The notes beneath the pieces are model-generated. The model was not told where the DNA came from, did no database searches, and was given only the letters and a program-made list of their open reading frames with translations. A program made the translations under genes and the position numbers. From Dipteris shenzhenensis (Eukaryota; Polypodiophyta; Polypodiopsida; Gleicheniales): DNA of 64,000 nucleotides. The stretch is taken from NCBI GenBank assembly GCA_047967505.1, contig CM106539.1; one strand, 5' to 3'. This document shows positions 31,485 to 42,900 of this stretch, piece after piece (the stretch's first letter is position 1; the number at the start of each line of letters is the position of its first letter).

Positions 31485-33480
31485 TTTGCAGATATATATG
31501 ATTGGAATGAGTTGGATGCATTAGCAAAGTCTACTGTTAGACTTCATCTTGCAGAGTTAGTTTATTTCACAATAGTAAATGAGAAGACTACAGAAGATTT
31601 GTGGAAGAAATAATGTGTCACTTATGAGAAGGAAACTGCCTCTAATAAAGTTTACCGCATGAAGAGGTTGTTTGAGCTGCAGATGAAGGAAGGGGTCTCC
31701 ATTGCTTCTCACTTGAATGAATTATTATTTTCAGCCAGCTTCAAGCTCAGAAGATGAATTTTTATGTAGAGACTAAGGCAATATTTCTCTTATGTTCATT
31801 GCCATCCTCATGGGATACCTTCTGTACAGCTGTCATCAGTAACTTTGCACTTGGTGGAGTACTGAAGTTTGATAATGTTGTGGGTAGCTTGTTGGCCGAT
31901 GAGATTAGACAAAAGTCTATGGATGGCAACAAGCAAGATGCAGACTTAAATGTGCAAAGGGGCAGATCACAGTTCAGGGGGAAGTCCCAAGAAAGAGGGA
32001 AGTCTTGTAGCAAATCCAGGGCACGGAACATTGAGTGTTACCATTGTGGCAAGAAGGGCCACATGAAAAAGGATTGCTATAAGCTAAAAAGAGAGCAAAA
32101 CGATAAGAAAAAGAATGTAAATTTGGGTGCAAATAAGAAGGAAGAGAGTCCAAGGGAGAACAAAGGAAAAATTAAGAACGAGGAGATTAATGTTGTCACC
32201 AATGATAGTGACAATGACGTTCTCTTCATGTCTAGTCTACCCGCAGACTTGCTTACCACTTTAGATGATGCATATTCCTAGGATTGGATTTTGGATTCTG
32301 GTGCTTCATTCCATGTTACTCCCCATAGGGAATGGTTCTCCACTTATGACAGTGGGAAGGCAGGTTGTGTGCATCTTGGAAATAACTATGCATGTGACAT
32401 AATGGGAGTAGGTGACATATGCAAATGGGTCTGCATTTGTTTTGAACAATGTAAGACATGTGCCTAAGCTAACCAAGAGTCTCATTTCAATGGGTTAGCT
32501 AGATGATGCTAGTTTTTAGACCATTTTTGGCCTTCAGAATTGGAAAATTTAGAAGGGCTCTATAGTTTTGGCCAAGGCTGCCAAGTATGGGACTTTATAT
32601 CCCTTACAAGTATCAGGGGTGTTTGATCGTGTTGTGGCAATAACCGAGTAGCCAAGTACTTCTTTGTGGCATTGCAGGTTGGGGCACATGAGCTAGAATG
32701 GAATGAAACTCTTATGTCATTTGGGTTATGTACTGCATTTGAGTTTTTCTGACTTTGAATTTTGTGAGCATTGTCTCTATGGGAAGCAGACTAAATCAGC
32801 CCATAAAAGGAGGGGAAAGAAAGAGCTTGAAAGGCTTGATATGGTGCATTAAGATGTATGTGGTCCCATGCCTACACGATCATTAGGCGGGGCTAAATAC
32901 TATGTGACATTCATTGATGATGCAATTAGGAAAGTGTGGGCTTATGCAATAGCTCGGAAGAGCCATGTGTTCCAGGTATTTCAAAAATGGTTGGCTTTGG
33001 CTGAAAATTAGTCAGGTAGAATGCTTAAATGCCTACGGGCTGATAATGGTGGAGAGTATATCTCTCATGACTTTCAGCATTTCTGTGATACACGTGGGAT
33101 CAAGAGGGAGCTCACGTCCCCTTGTACTCCAGAGCAAAAACATATGAACTGCACCATTCAGGAAAGGTTGCAATGTATGCTTTCCAATGCAAGCCTTTCT
33201 GGTTTTGGATTGAGGCAATGAAGACAACAATGCATGTGATCAATAGATCACCTAGTAAGAGTTTGGATGGTGGTATTCCTGAAGAGGCATGGAGTGGAAA
33301 GAAGCCCTCTTACTCTCATTTGCGTATATTTGGATGTGAGGCATATGCACATGTGCCAAAAGAGCTTCAGAAGAAGCTAGATCCTAAGTCTAGGAAATGC
33401 ATCTTTCTAGATTATGGTGAAAAAGGAGAGATGGGATATCATCTCTGGGATCTAGAAGCAAAGAAAATCATACGAAGCTA
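31485..33480 (+). pseudogene. Ty1/copia gag-protease-integrase fragment
   Basis: Order is gag, protease, integrase as in copia. Gag: WNELDALAKSTVRLHLAELVYF, KVYRMKRLFELQMKEG, then FLLCSLPSSWD. CCHC zinc knuckle CYHCGKKGHMKKDC (32036-32077) follows, then protease DWILDSGASFHVT (from 32282; D-S-G active site). Integrase: zinc-binding WHCRLGHM..CEHCLYGKQ (about 32660-32800), the DDE-type segments [10 protein letters not shown] and LRADNGGEY (about 33025-33060), and PKSRKCIFLDYGEKG at the end. Stops at 31612, 32279 and 33010 and several frameshifts. It stops abruptly at about 33480 in the RSYDA stretch, before RT, where a hAT fragment begins on the other strand. Confidence 0.9.
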
Positions 33481-34422
33481 TGATGCTACGGTCTTGTAAT
33501 TCGATGCATTATCTGTTACTAATGCAGTAACATTCTCACTGCCACCAACTTTACAGATTGCTCTTTCATATATTTTTACAATATATACTGAAGTTTTTTC
33601 TTTTAGAGGCATTTCAATACTCTCCAAAAACATAGTTCCCTTGGGAGTAATGCACATTCCATTTATCAAGGGTCTGGCCTACTTGCTAGTTCATCCATCA
33701 AACGTAAGAGTGCACCCATATATAGGAATAAAGTCCAATATCTTTTTTTTCAAGCAATCCGCCATAGTTTGTTGGACTCTATCAAGATGAACGGTATGCA
33801 TTTTATTATAATCTGGCAAAATAAATCCTGGTCTAGCACATGATTCAAGGCATTACGAAACATGTTATCTCTCATGACATTGAATGGTATACCATTTTTA
33901 ACAAATGCTTATGTCCATCTTAAGTGCTCTTCATGCACTTGTTGTCGAAGAAATCCATCCTCCATAGAAGATTGTTCTCCCTTTTTTGTCTTCTTTACCT
34001 AACAGACATTAGTCAAAACTCACCTGTGACCCGCTTGCTATCATATCTACATCACCTTCATGTATGGATACACTCCTCGCATTTATTGGTGCTTCTCCTT
34101 CAACCGTCTCATCAACCTCAATGCTCACATCTTGTTGGTTTGCACAATTTCTTATTAGGGTTGGATTAACTACTTTCTTCACTTTCTCTAAATATGATTT
34201 GCATAACGGAAGAACATCAGACGGAGTGCATGTGCAAGCTCTAACGTCACTGCCTATTCCAAGAAAATGTTGCTTGATGCAAGTAGAACCACCTGTGAAT
34301 TTGTGTCCACAATATCTACACTGCAAGAAAGAGACCGAGGCATGTACTTTTCGTATCTCCATCACGTATGACCAAATCTTGCCATGCATCATGCTTTTAA
34401 AGTTGCCAAAAACAAAATGCAA
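33481..34422 (-). pseudogene. hAT transposase fragment (BED zinc finger plus DUF659)
   Basis: The minus frame 34422-34009 begins WSYVMEIRKVHASVSF, then CRYCGHKFTGGSTCIKQHF (BED-type zinc finger: CxxC...H) and an acidic tail. At 33669-33478 minus it reads TPKGTMFLESIEM and ALVTDNASNYKTV, the DUF659 hallmarks of plant hAT-related transposases. The sequence between is frameshifted. The C-terminal dimerisation region is absent: the frame ends exactly where copia begins. Different family from the hAT at 44176-46809. Confidence 0.8.
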
Positions 34423-34784
34423 AAAAAACTAATTTGAGTATACAATAGAAACATATTGCAATACACATTTTATAAAAACAACACATATTCTTTGAAAAAC
34501 ACATTCAAGCATGCAATATATTAATTGTCATTCAATCACACTCTTTTAAAATAATTCACATTCTATTGAAAGAATATTAAATATTCATTCAAAAGAAAGT
34601 ATAAGAATGAGACAACTCTTCTAATAACTTTTAAAACTTTCAATTCATACATTTTACAACTCTTTGTATTCTCTCACATTCTATTGAAAGAATACTACAT
34701 ATTCATTCAAAGACAGTGTGAGAATACAAACACAATAAAATCATATTTCTCACATGAGGTCTAGGGAACTCAACGAGATGATCC
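34423..34784. other. AT-rich spacer
   Basis: AT-rich with the words ATTCTATTGAAAGAAT and ATATTCATTCAAA occurring twice (about 34560-34590 and 34679-34705). No gene. Confidence 0.5.
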
Positions 34785-35830
34785 TAAAACTCCCATATAC
34801 AAAAATTCCCACAAGAGATCTAAGGAACTCAACAAGGAGATCTTAAAACTTCCACAAACTAATTTAATAATTTCATAGACATGAAAACATGCCCATTTCT
34901 CACTCCCACAAATAAATTTCATAGACACAAAAACAAGCCCATTTATCACAAGAGATCTAAGGAACTCACCAAAGAGATCCTAGGCCTTAATGTGAGTAAT
35001 GTACATGTGCTATTAAATCTAGATGTTATAATTTTCATGGAAAGACATACATATTTTTGTGTTTTTTATCATGCACCATGCACCATGCATACCTATTAAG
35101 AAAATATGCATTTGTGTGCTTCTACCATCAAGCATAAGTGTTTAATGGGTATGATGCTTTGTAGAGGCCTTAATGTGAGTAAGATACCTATGCTCATGAA
35201 GTTTTATTGTGATTCATATATCATTTACAAGGTAAGACATGAAGATTTCCGTATTCTTTTATCATCCACCATGTCTAATTCTTTTAAAAAAAAGCATAAG
35301 TGTTCTTCTACCACAAGCATATGTTTCCAATGGGTATGATACTTTGTAGAGGGCTAAATGCAAGTAAGATATATGAGCTCATAAAGCTTTATTTGATTCA
35401 TATGAATTTGCATTGTAAGACATGCGTACTTCCATGTTTAGTCATGCACCATGCATTAAGTGTAAAAAAAATGCTGCATCGATGTGCTTCTACCATCAAG
35501 CATATGTGTCCAATCGGTATAATACTTTGTAGATGCTTTAGTATGAGTAACATCCATGCTCTTGTAAACTTTATGTGATTCATATATCATTTATGTGGGA
35601 CATGTGAAGATATGTGTATTTCTATGTTTTTTTATCATGCATCGTGTGCAAGTGTTAAGAAATATGCATTGGTGTGCTATGACCATCAACAAGCATATGT
35701 GTTACATGGTTATTAAACTTTGAAAAGTCCTTTATATGAGTAAGATCATGCATTCACAAAGTTTGGTGTGATCTAGATTTCATTTTCATCGCAAGACGTG
35801 AGATCTTTTTGTCTTCTCTATTGGTGGGTC
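34785..35830 (+). repeat. Satellite-like tandem array, plus orientation (about 184-188-bp unit)
   Basis: Landmark GTGTGCTTCTACCATCAAGC-like words start at about 35107, 35295, 35479 and 35667, spacing 188, 184 and 188 bp. Each unit holds AATGGGTATGATACTTTGTAGA, GTGAGTAAGAT and CATGCACCATGCAT pieces, 70-85% alike. It is preceded by a block (34785-34985) with repeated AGATCTAAGGAACTCAAC words. The same units appear inverted at 37270-37815. Confidence 0.85.
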
Positions 35831-35851
35831 TGCCATCTCAGCATCTGAGGG

Positions 35852-36954
35852 CTATGATAAGGACACCTTCTTCTTGGGGCAGCCTGGTCCATAGTTTGGA
35901 GAGGGGTCTGAGGTGATATGACTTATTTTCTTGAGGTCAAGAATCTCTACATCAGAATCCTCGATGCCTGATTCACTCAAAAGATTCACCCTTGGAATAT
36001 TGGGACATTCCGTATGATAATGACCCTTCGGGTGGCACTCGTAGCACACAACATTGGCATGTTCTCTTGGAGGGCGATTGGCTTGATTTTTGATGCCCAC
36101 CATCTCAAGCCGAAGATCATTCAGGGCCTTGGCTAGGTCATTGACTCCGGGTTCTTTAACAGGAGGAGCCGAGGGAGTAGGAAGGAGGGGGGCTCCTGGG
36201 CGAGGCTGGTGAGGATATACTCCTTGTTGAGGGTAAGCATCTAAGGGGGGACCATACATTTGAGGTGGAGGCGGTAGATACATTCTTGATGGGGGGTGGG
36301 GGTATGCCCCTGAGTTGGACCCCCCAGGTTGTTGTTGCAAGAATTGAGGGGGGGCCTGTGGAGGGACAATCGTCTTCTTTGAAACGGGGTCAGATTGACC
36401 TTTATCAAACTTTTGAGTAATCTCATGTGCTAGCACCATGGTTTTTGGGTTCTCCCATTTAAGCTTGAGGTGGAATTCATCACTTGCTCCTGCTACGAGG
36501 TAGCCCAGCACATGTTGAGTCATTCCAGCTCGAAATCTGGTGTTGTCCTCTTGCGTGGCAATTAAACGGTCCAGGAGCATGGCCGCTCGATCCACATATC
36601 GACATGTCGTCTCACCTTCTGACTGCTTCAGGTTTGCCACCTACAGGTACACATTCTCTGACTCCTCTTCTTTGCCAAAATACTCGATTATAGCTACTGT
36701 CAACCTCGGCCAACTTTGGTGAACATTTTCAGCCTGTTTCTCATACCACACTTGAGCCAAACCCTCTAGAAATGTGGGAAGAACCAATAGCCATCTATCT
36801 TCAGTAAGAAAGTTGAAACACAATGGCGCTTGAAGGCCACAAGATACTCAATGCTCATTTGGATTTTCTTCCACCTGACCATAGAACACGAGAATGTCAG
36901 CCATGCTTGGAAGATGGAAAAGAGAGAGACAAAATGAGGCTTATCTATTGGCAA
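35852..36954 (-). pseudogene. Ty3/gypsy-like gag with one stop and a CCHC knuckle
   Basis: The minus frame 36640-35852 (262 codons) reads KQSEGETTCRYVDRAA...RFRAGMTQHVL, a proline-rich middle (PPSRMYLPPPPQMYG), and a CCHC knuckle CYECHPKGHYHTEC (about 36046-36005), then an acidic tail. Upstream the same frame (36823-36641) ends ESENVYL before a stop and contains LPTFLEGLAQVWYEK, the conserved LP..L.G.A..WY centre of gypsy-type gag. Further N-terminal residues lie in another frame. No protease or RT follows. Gag packages retrotransposon RNA. The fragment is isolated between oppositely oriented satellite arrays. Confidence 0.75.
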
Positions 36955-37269
36955 ACAATGGAAAGAGGTAGCTTGAATTGAAAATCAGGTGAAGATACCT
37001 CTACAAAGCACACATAGGTAGGGTAGGGTGTGACTGGTGTATTGTGAAATATTATACCGGAAGAATCTTCATCATAGAATAGCTCATAGACAATCTTAAA
37101 AGGACCAAGCCTCATGATATTGCATCCATCTTTAAAGCGAGGGTTAGAGATGCAGCACTGCATGAGGTTGTTCATCAAGGCAAACAAGAATGCCATGACA
37201 AATGTCAACAGTTGGAGAGCTTGCACATCACGTTTAGCTTCTTCCAGTTCTTGTAGTCACCATGCTTCT
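36955..37269. other. Unassigned stretch upstream of the gag fragment
   Basis: A minus frame 37226-36945 (93 codons) has no known motif. It could be gag-associated leader of the gypsy element. Confidence 0.3.
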
Positions 37270-37815
37270 GTATATGAAATTTGTTTGTGGGAGTTTTAAG
37301 ATCTCCTTGTTGAGTTTCTTAGATCTCATGTGAATAGATTTTTGTATGTGGGAATCATGTATCATATCAAGTGGACACATATGCATGATGGTAGGAGCAC
37401 ACTGATGCATATTTTTTTGACCTTTATTCATGGTGCATGATTAAACAAACAAGGAAATACGCTTGCATCACCACATAAATGTAATATGAATTTCATAAAA
37501 ATTTGTAAGTGCATGAATCTTACTCATATCACGGCCTTTGCAAAGTCTTATACACATACACTTGATTGTAGAAGCACGTCGATGCATATCTTCTTGACAT
37601 GTATGCATCCTACATGATTAAAAAACATGGAAGTCGTAGGTTTGGCTATGTAAATGAAATAAAAATCACATCAAGATTTGCAAGCACATGGATATTACTC
37701 ACATTGAATCCCCTACAAATTATCATACCATTGTACACGTGCACATGATTGTAGAATCACATCGATACATACTTTTTTGACAGTTATGCATGGTGCAAAT
37801 TTCCCAATGTATGGT
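37270..37815 (-). repeat. Satellite-like array, inverted orientation
   Basis: GTAGRAGCAC..GATGCATAT landmarks recur at about 37389, 37567 and 37748 (period about 180 bp) and are the reverse complement of the units at 35100-35830. An AGTTTTAAGATCTCCTTG stretch (37285-37310) is the reverse complement of 34830-34850. The order of sub-blocks is not a strict mirror image of the left array. Confidence 0.8.
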
Positions 37816-37911
37816 GTCTTCAAATTATCATCCACCACACAGACTTAAATGTAATTCTAAACTATAAATTAAATTTAAATATAGAGAAATGTTAAAATAT
37901 CAAACTACATT

Positions 37912-37992
37912 GAGTGGTTCTTATAGTTTCACTCAATTGAGTGGCTCTTATAGTTTGACTCAATTGAGTCATCCTTATAATTTGAGGTGATT
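37912..37992 (+). repeat. 27-bp tandem repeat, three copies
   Basis: GAGTGGTTCTTATAG, GAGTGGCTCTTATAG and GAGTCATCCTTATAA start successive 27-bp units. Each contains an ACTCAATTGAGT palindrome across the join of units 1-2 and 2-3. The third unit is diverged. Confidence 0.75.
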
Positions 37993-38393
37993 TTATCAAG
38001 CAAGCCACTTAACTAGGATTATATGTGGTTGGATTTGATCAAATGATTTTGACTGGTGATCTTAATCAAGCATATAACTATAGTGGAGGGATTTAATAAA
38101 GCTATAAGATCATACTATATGACTTAATTAGACTAGAGAACCATACTATATCATTTAGCTCAAATGCATTAAAGTGTTTTTATCAGCTATGTAACCATAA
38201 TATATGAATCAATCAAATATTTGAGGTACTATTTCTACATAATTTTTTTCATGTTCGCATAGCTTGCATGCATCCATATTATAGAGAATCATGTGGCATG
38301 CCATGATTTCTATGAAGTTGATGTCTTCAAATATGCATGATCTCATGCTGTCCATGAATACATGATGATGTGGCTTGCCCTAGACTAGACATT
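37993..38393. other. No recognised feature
   Basis: AT-rich sequence without frames or clear repeats between satellite and copia remnant. Confidence 0.4.
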
Positions 38394-38960
38394 GCATTTG
38401 CAGTGGGAGTTGTTAGCCTCGGTATATGGCTAATCCAAGAAAGAGGCATTGGGAGGCAATTAAGTGCATCATGAGGTAAATGAAGGGTACCAAGGAGCTA
38501 TGTATCTGCTTTGGCAGAGGAGAGATGTGTGTATTTGGGTAGATAGATTAAGACGATGCAAGGCATGTGCATAGCAAGAGATCCACTTCTAGTTATGTGT
38601 TCACCTTTGCAGATGGTGCAGTGCGTTGCTTTGTCTACCATAGAGGCCGAGTATGTTGCAGCCACAGAGGGTTGCAAGGAGGCTGCTATATGGCTTGATC
38701 GGCTAGTGAGAGATCTAGGGATTCATATATGTGTACCAACATTGCATAGTGATTCCATGAGTGCTATTCAGCTAGCACGGATTCCGGTCTTTCATGCAAA
38801 GACCAAACACATTGAGGTCAGGTACCATTTTATCAGGGAGGTCTTGAGGACAAGCGCATAGAACTTGTTATGGCTCATATAGATGATAACCCTGCAAATA
38901 TGCCTATGAAGAGTCCACTTGGCACTTAGTCATCAATTTGAGTATTATCGTGTATTGATG
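38394..38960 (+). pseudogene. Copia RNase H remnant
   Basis: Frames give VSRYMAN then HWEAIK, a frameshifted RRSTSGY-like block, then 38556-38861 with CVALSTIEAEYVAATEGCKEA, HSDSMSAIQLARIPVFHAKT, HIEVRYHFIREVL and, shifted, ELVMAHIDDNPAN. This is the last part of copia pol and lies upstream of an LTR start at 39026. It could be the 3' end of the copia element whose gag-PR-INT part is at 31485-33480: same strand, and this is the domain class missing there. Confidence 0.85.
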
Positions 38961-39025
38961 GGCATTGGATAGTATGCTCATTGGTTGTTCTCCCTTAAAG
39001 GCACATTGGCCTTTAAGTGGGAGGT

Positions 39026-39212
39026 TGTGGGGGTTAAAGGCCACTGTACCTTAACCCCAATTATGTACAAAACTCAAACACATATATATATAGATGACAT
39101 AGAAGATTAGGGTGTTTTGAACCCACCAAAACTTGTAACTCTCTCTTCTGGCTCACCCTCTCTCTCTCACCTTCTTCCATTCCACTTTCGTTGTTGAGAT
39201 CTCTCTATAACA
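39026..39212 (+). repeat. 3' LTR candidate of the copia remnant (187 bp)
   Basis: Starts TGTGGGGGTTAAAGG after a purine tract (AAGTGGGAGG) and includes a TATA run (ACATATATATATAG). The end ACTCTATAACA-like (CTATAACA at 39212) gives TG...CA termini, but a longer LTR cannot be excluded. No partner LTR was found. Confidence 0.5.
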
Positions 39213-41234
39213 ATGGGATAGTTTGGCCATTATTTTCTCATGCCCTCTTTGTTGTTGTTAAACCACATGAGATCGTTTTGAGGATCCTTATGCTCTATCA
39301 AAATCATGTGTTAATCATTTTGCTCATCTCATGTATTCCTCACCTTTTAAAAATTTCATGTGTTCCCTTACATTATCTCAATTTGAATCCATCATGTTGA
39401 AATCATCTATAGGAAATGGATATCATGCCCAAGTTACAACCAAAGATGGCCCTCTCTGTGCTATTAGTTGGAGCACCGATGTTGAAAACCAAGAAGGGGG
39501 TGCCACTCACTTATAGGTTAGTCTCATAGACTTTTCCCTCCATGATTATTTTAGGACAAGGTCAGATGGTGTCCCTAATCCAACTAATAGACACTCCTCT
39601 CTTGGCTTTGTCAATGTTGCTACAAATGAACTTTGTATCCAAAGGATTATTGACCTAATTCATAGATCTAGTCATTTTGAAGATTGGTTTATTATATGCA
39701 CAGTATATTTGCTTTGATCTCTTATATAAAATTGAAAACACTTGCTTGAGACATTCAAATAGTTCTTCTCCAACATTTTGTGACAAAGCTGCTACTTTGT
39801 GTAACATTTGCATAAGATATGCTATGGAATTCCATTTGGATTAGGGAGTGGCTTTGAGTCTACCTCGTTCCCTTTTGACAAAGTTGTCACATTGTGTGAC
39901 TTTTATGTAAGATGTGCTATGAAATTCTAGTCGAATTAGGGTTGGCTTGGATTGTACATCATCTATTACGATTGAATAGGTTAGCACTTATCAATTTTCT
40001 CTATTGCATCTATAAGATTTAGAATGGTTACATGGGTCACAAGCAAATTAAGCATTTGTATGCTTTGATGGCCTTCGAAGATGTCGTACCATTGTCATTC
40101 TTTATCACTTACCCTTGCCTCTTTTGAGGATAAGAAGGATGACTCTTGATAATGTCTCAATTGACTTGTTGAAGCTATTAGATATGACCCAAAATACCAA
40201 AAGCAATGTCCAAAACAAGCATCAAAGTATGCCACGATAATGATGCCCAAAGTGTTCAAAGGTAGTGCTTTTTGTATATGAAATCTTTGTTCAAATGGAG
40301 TCCTAATTGGATATATATATATATATCAACCCTAATATATCTATCTAAATAAGGTGTCCTCAGGCTTAGGGAAAAAAAATTATACCATAGGTCCTAGCTT
40401 GCCACTTCTACCAAAATTTATCTTCGATTAGGTACTTATTCCAACCTATATAATTGTGGAGTTGGTTATCTAGACTAACATACTCAAACTAGCTTAATCA
40501 ACCTTTGAAACTACAAACAAATAAGCATAATAGATCACCCAAAATAGTATTGTCATAGCACATCAAGGATGGTTGGGGTAGTGTGTGCAACATTGGAGAT
40601 GATGTGGTGTATGGAGTCCTCTATGCAAGACTCCCTAGTGGAAGAAGTAGTTATTTCCTATTTAATGAGGCACCACCTACTATAGTGCATGCTGATGCAC
40701 AGTGTGGGAAATCCCAATTTTATAATATGTTCAAACCTCTAGGAGGACAAGTGGAGGGTTGGCACAAGGAATCTTGCCACCTCATCCTACTTTCCCCATT
40801 ATTTAACTTGCTCTCTTGGACCTTCTATACCTCCCCCACATGGGCCTATCCCATATGGAGGGAATAACTCAATATAATATCGATCTCCATCTATTTTATA
40901 TTACTTCTCCCATGGACTTTGAGCCATATCTCACTAAATGCAACCTAGGTGGAGGGGTGGCACATGGAGGAGCCATGCCACCTTACATTTTATAATATAC
41001 TATCATGGATTATGTACAAAACACCTTATGGGTCCTCTTACATGGAAGGGTGGCACATGGTCATGCCCTGCCACCTCAACCTTGGGCCCTATGCACACCA
41101 TATTTTATTATACTATTGCCACATATACAAACACACACACATATTAATGCCTTTTTCCTTATACAATTTTATCCATAACATTATGCACAACAAGACAAAG
41201 CACCCACAGACGTGCACATAGATGGGTTTACTGA
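39213..41234. other. No recognised gene; weak local repeats
   Basis: The frame 39331-39516 and its continuation have no known motif. A (TA)n run lies near 40311-40330. Between 40740 and 41090 a GGTGGCACATGG...TGCCACCT segment recurs about three times (near 40755, 40960, 41045), a degenerate repeat whose ends are near-palindromic. Nothing else was found. Confidence 0.45.
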
Positions 41235-41525
41235 ACTTAAAAAAAAAGTCTATTTGCATGTCTATTTCCACATCTAGAGACCCGCATCTAACAGTGCATC
41301 TATATAGTAGACAAACGCATGTATAGACGCATATCTAGATGTGTAAATAGATGCTCTGCTTAAAAATATTAAAAACAGACAGATGCATCGTTAAATGCGT
41401 GTATAGATGCATTTTTAAATGGTCTTATAAACGCGTTTATAGACGCACAAATAGATGCTTCTTAAACAGACAGACACGTATATAGATGCATTTATAGATG
41501 CACTGATAGACGCGCTTTATAATAT
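41235..41525. repeat. Cluster of TAGACGC/TAGATGC motifs
   Basis: TATAGACGC, TATAGATGC and close variants occur more than a dozen times in both orientations over about 290 bp. The cluster lies just beyond the 3' side of the Transposase_24-like gene (minus strand). En/Spm-type transposons carry such subterminal motif clusters as transposase-binding sites, so it may be one end of that element. The same words fill the MITE at 56239-56402. Confidence 0.6.
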
Positions 41526-41990
41526 ATTTTTTTAAATTTATAGAGTGCTATGTATATTGTGTATGCTATATAGTTACAAGAATCCCATTTCCACATTGTG
41601 TAATTTAATTCTTATAGCCAACCGCATTTTAATTACAATTCCAAATAAAACATTACAACTCCAAAACGCAATAAAATTAAAAGCTCAAAAAGTGCTTGTA
41701 TGTACATATAGCACGAAGCTAAGCCACTTCATGTGGCTTCAAGTATAAAAAATAAGAGGAGTGTATATACAAGAGGCACGAAGCCAAGCCAGTGGCTTTA
41801 AGTACAAAAAAGAGTAGCTAGCACTACTTCTACGACTAATCCTCACTCCCTTCCACGCTCCCTTCTGTGCTCCTTTCTCCACCTCCTTCCTCGTCTTCTT
41901 CCTCGTCATCTTGTGCAGGGACCTATAAACAAGGGACAACATATATCAATGTATGAAAAATCAAATCTTTACTTATAATATTGACATTAT
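41526..41990. other. Spacer with a 60-bp near-duplicate
   Basis: GCACGAAGC(T/C)AAGCCA with GTGGCTT(C/T)AAGTA occurs at about 41710-41745 and 41775-41808. The minus frame 41942-41739 is basic and may be the C-terminal tail of the Transposase_24-like gene, but no motif proves it. Confidence 0.35.
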
Positions 41991-42799
41991 TTAATTACTT
42001 TCAAATACCTCGGGGGCCACTCCAGTAGCCTGGATATACTTCTCCTCAGTTTTCAATCCATCATGATAGAAGTGCCTCCATGTATCTCCTCTGCGATGGT
42101 GGTGGTGGTAGGCTATCTCGATAGGAGTAGGGTATCTGCCATCGATATCAAGCTGCAAGATGACACAATTTGAGGAGGGATTAGTACAAAGAAACAACTT
42201 CCTAATAAACTACATAAGCAATATAATTTGAGATCGATACTTACAAATTGGGCCTCCCATGAATCAACACCCCCTGCTCCAAAATGAACGCTTCCATATT
42301 CCTACATCCGGAGCCTTCGTGCCTCCATGTGCTGTAGACTGGGGTCCTTCCTCACTGACTTCATTACTTTCTTCCACTCATGCTTGTGAGCGGTGTGGGG
42401 CGGGCCCCTTGGTGGTTGACCTCCCTCGAGCCTGGCAAGCTCCGCTAGTGCCTGTCTCTTAAGCAAAGATCTTTTATTGCCAAGTATCGTAACAATATTT
42501 GACTTGGCCCATTTATCTGTGAACTAACGATTGGGGGGGTTAGGATACCTAGAGCGAACAACATCGAGGGTCTCATCAGCCAACCTCTTTGGCTGGTCTT
42601 TGTAGTGGATATAGCAATCTCTGTAATTGTTAGCAATTACAGAGCGCATGAAGGCCATGATGTCCTTCCCCCGTGCATCCATCAAGATGCCTCCTGTCTG
42701 AGTGATGTCATAGAATATCGTACCATCAACCGAAGGCACGTCTAAATCATCTGAATTATCATCGTCCCTACCACCACCCCTCCCAAAGCATTGTGCCAT
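41991..42799 (-). pseudogene. Transposase_24-like protein (En/Spm-associated), probably interrupted by introns or frameshifts
   Basis: From the right on the minus strand, 42799-42524 reads MAQCFGRGGGRDDD, then SVDGTIFYDI, ANNYRDCYIHYK and SRYPNPP. A shifted or spliced stretch near 42500-42380 has W, KRSLLKRQALAEL and G. At 42197-41991, after an acceptor-like TTGCAG, LDIDGRYPTPIEIAYHHHH..GDTWRHFYHDGLKTEEKY matches the 'GRxPTxxExxxxxH....WVxxxAxxxYE' block of plant Transposase_24 proteins. GTAAG-type donors near 42240 and CAG acceptors fit small introns. Upstream at 42901 a foreign element is inserted. Confidence 0.6.
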
Positions 42800-42892
42800 G
42801 CATCCCCACTGCTCTCCCTACTACTACACCTACTACCATGTTGTGCCGAGCTAGTACACTAGCCACTCATAGCTGGAGACTGCACGGGACTA

Positions 42893-42900
42893 TGTGAACC
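42893..42900. repeat. 8-bp target-site duplication TGTGAACC, left copy
   Basis: TGTGAACC at 42893-42900 is repeated exactly at 43820-43827 on the far side of the 919-bp insert. Eight bp is the hAT duplication length. Confidence 0.85.
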
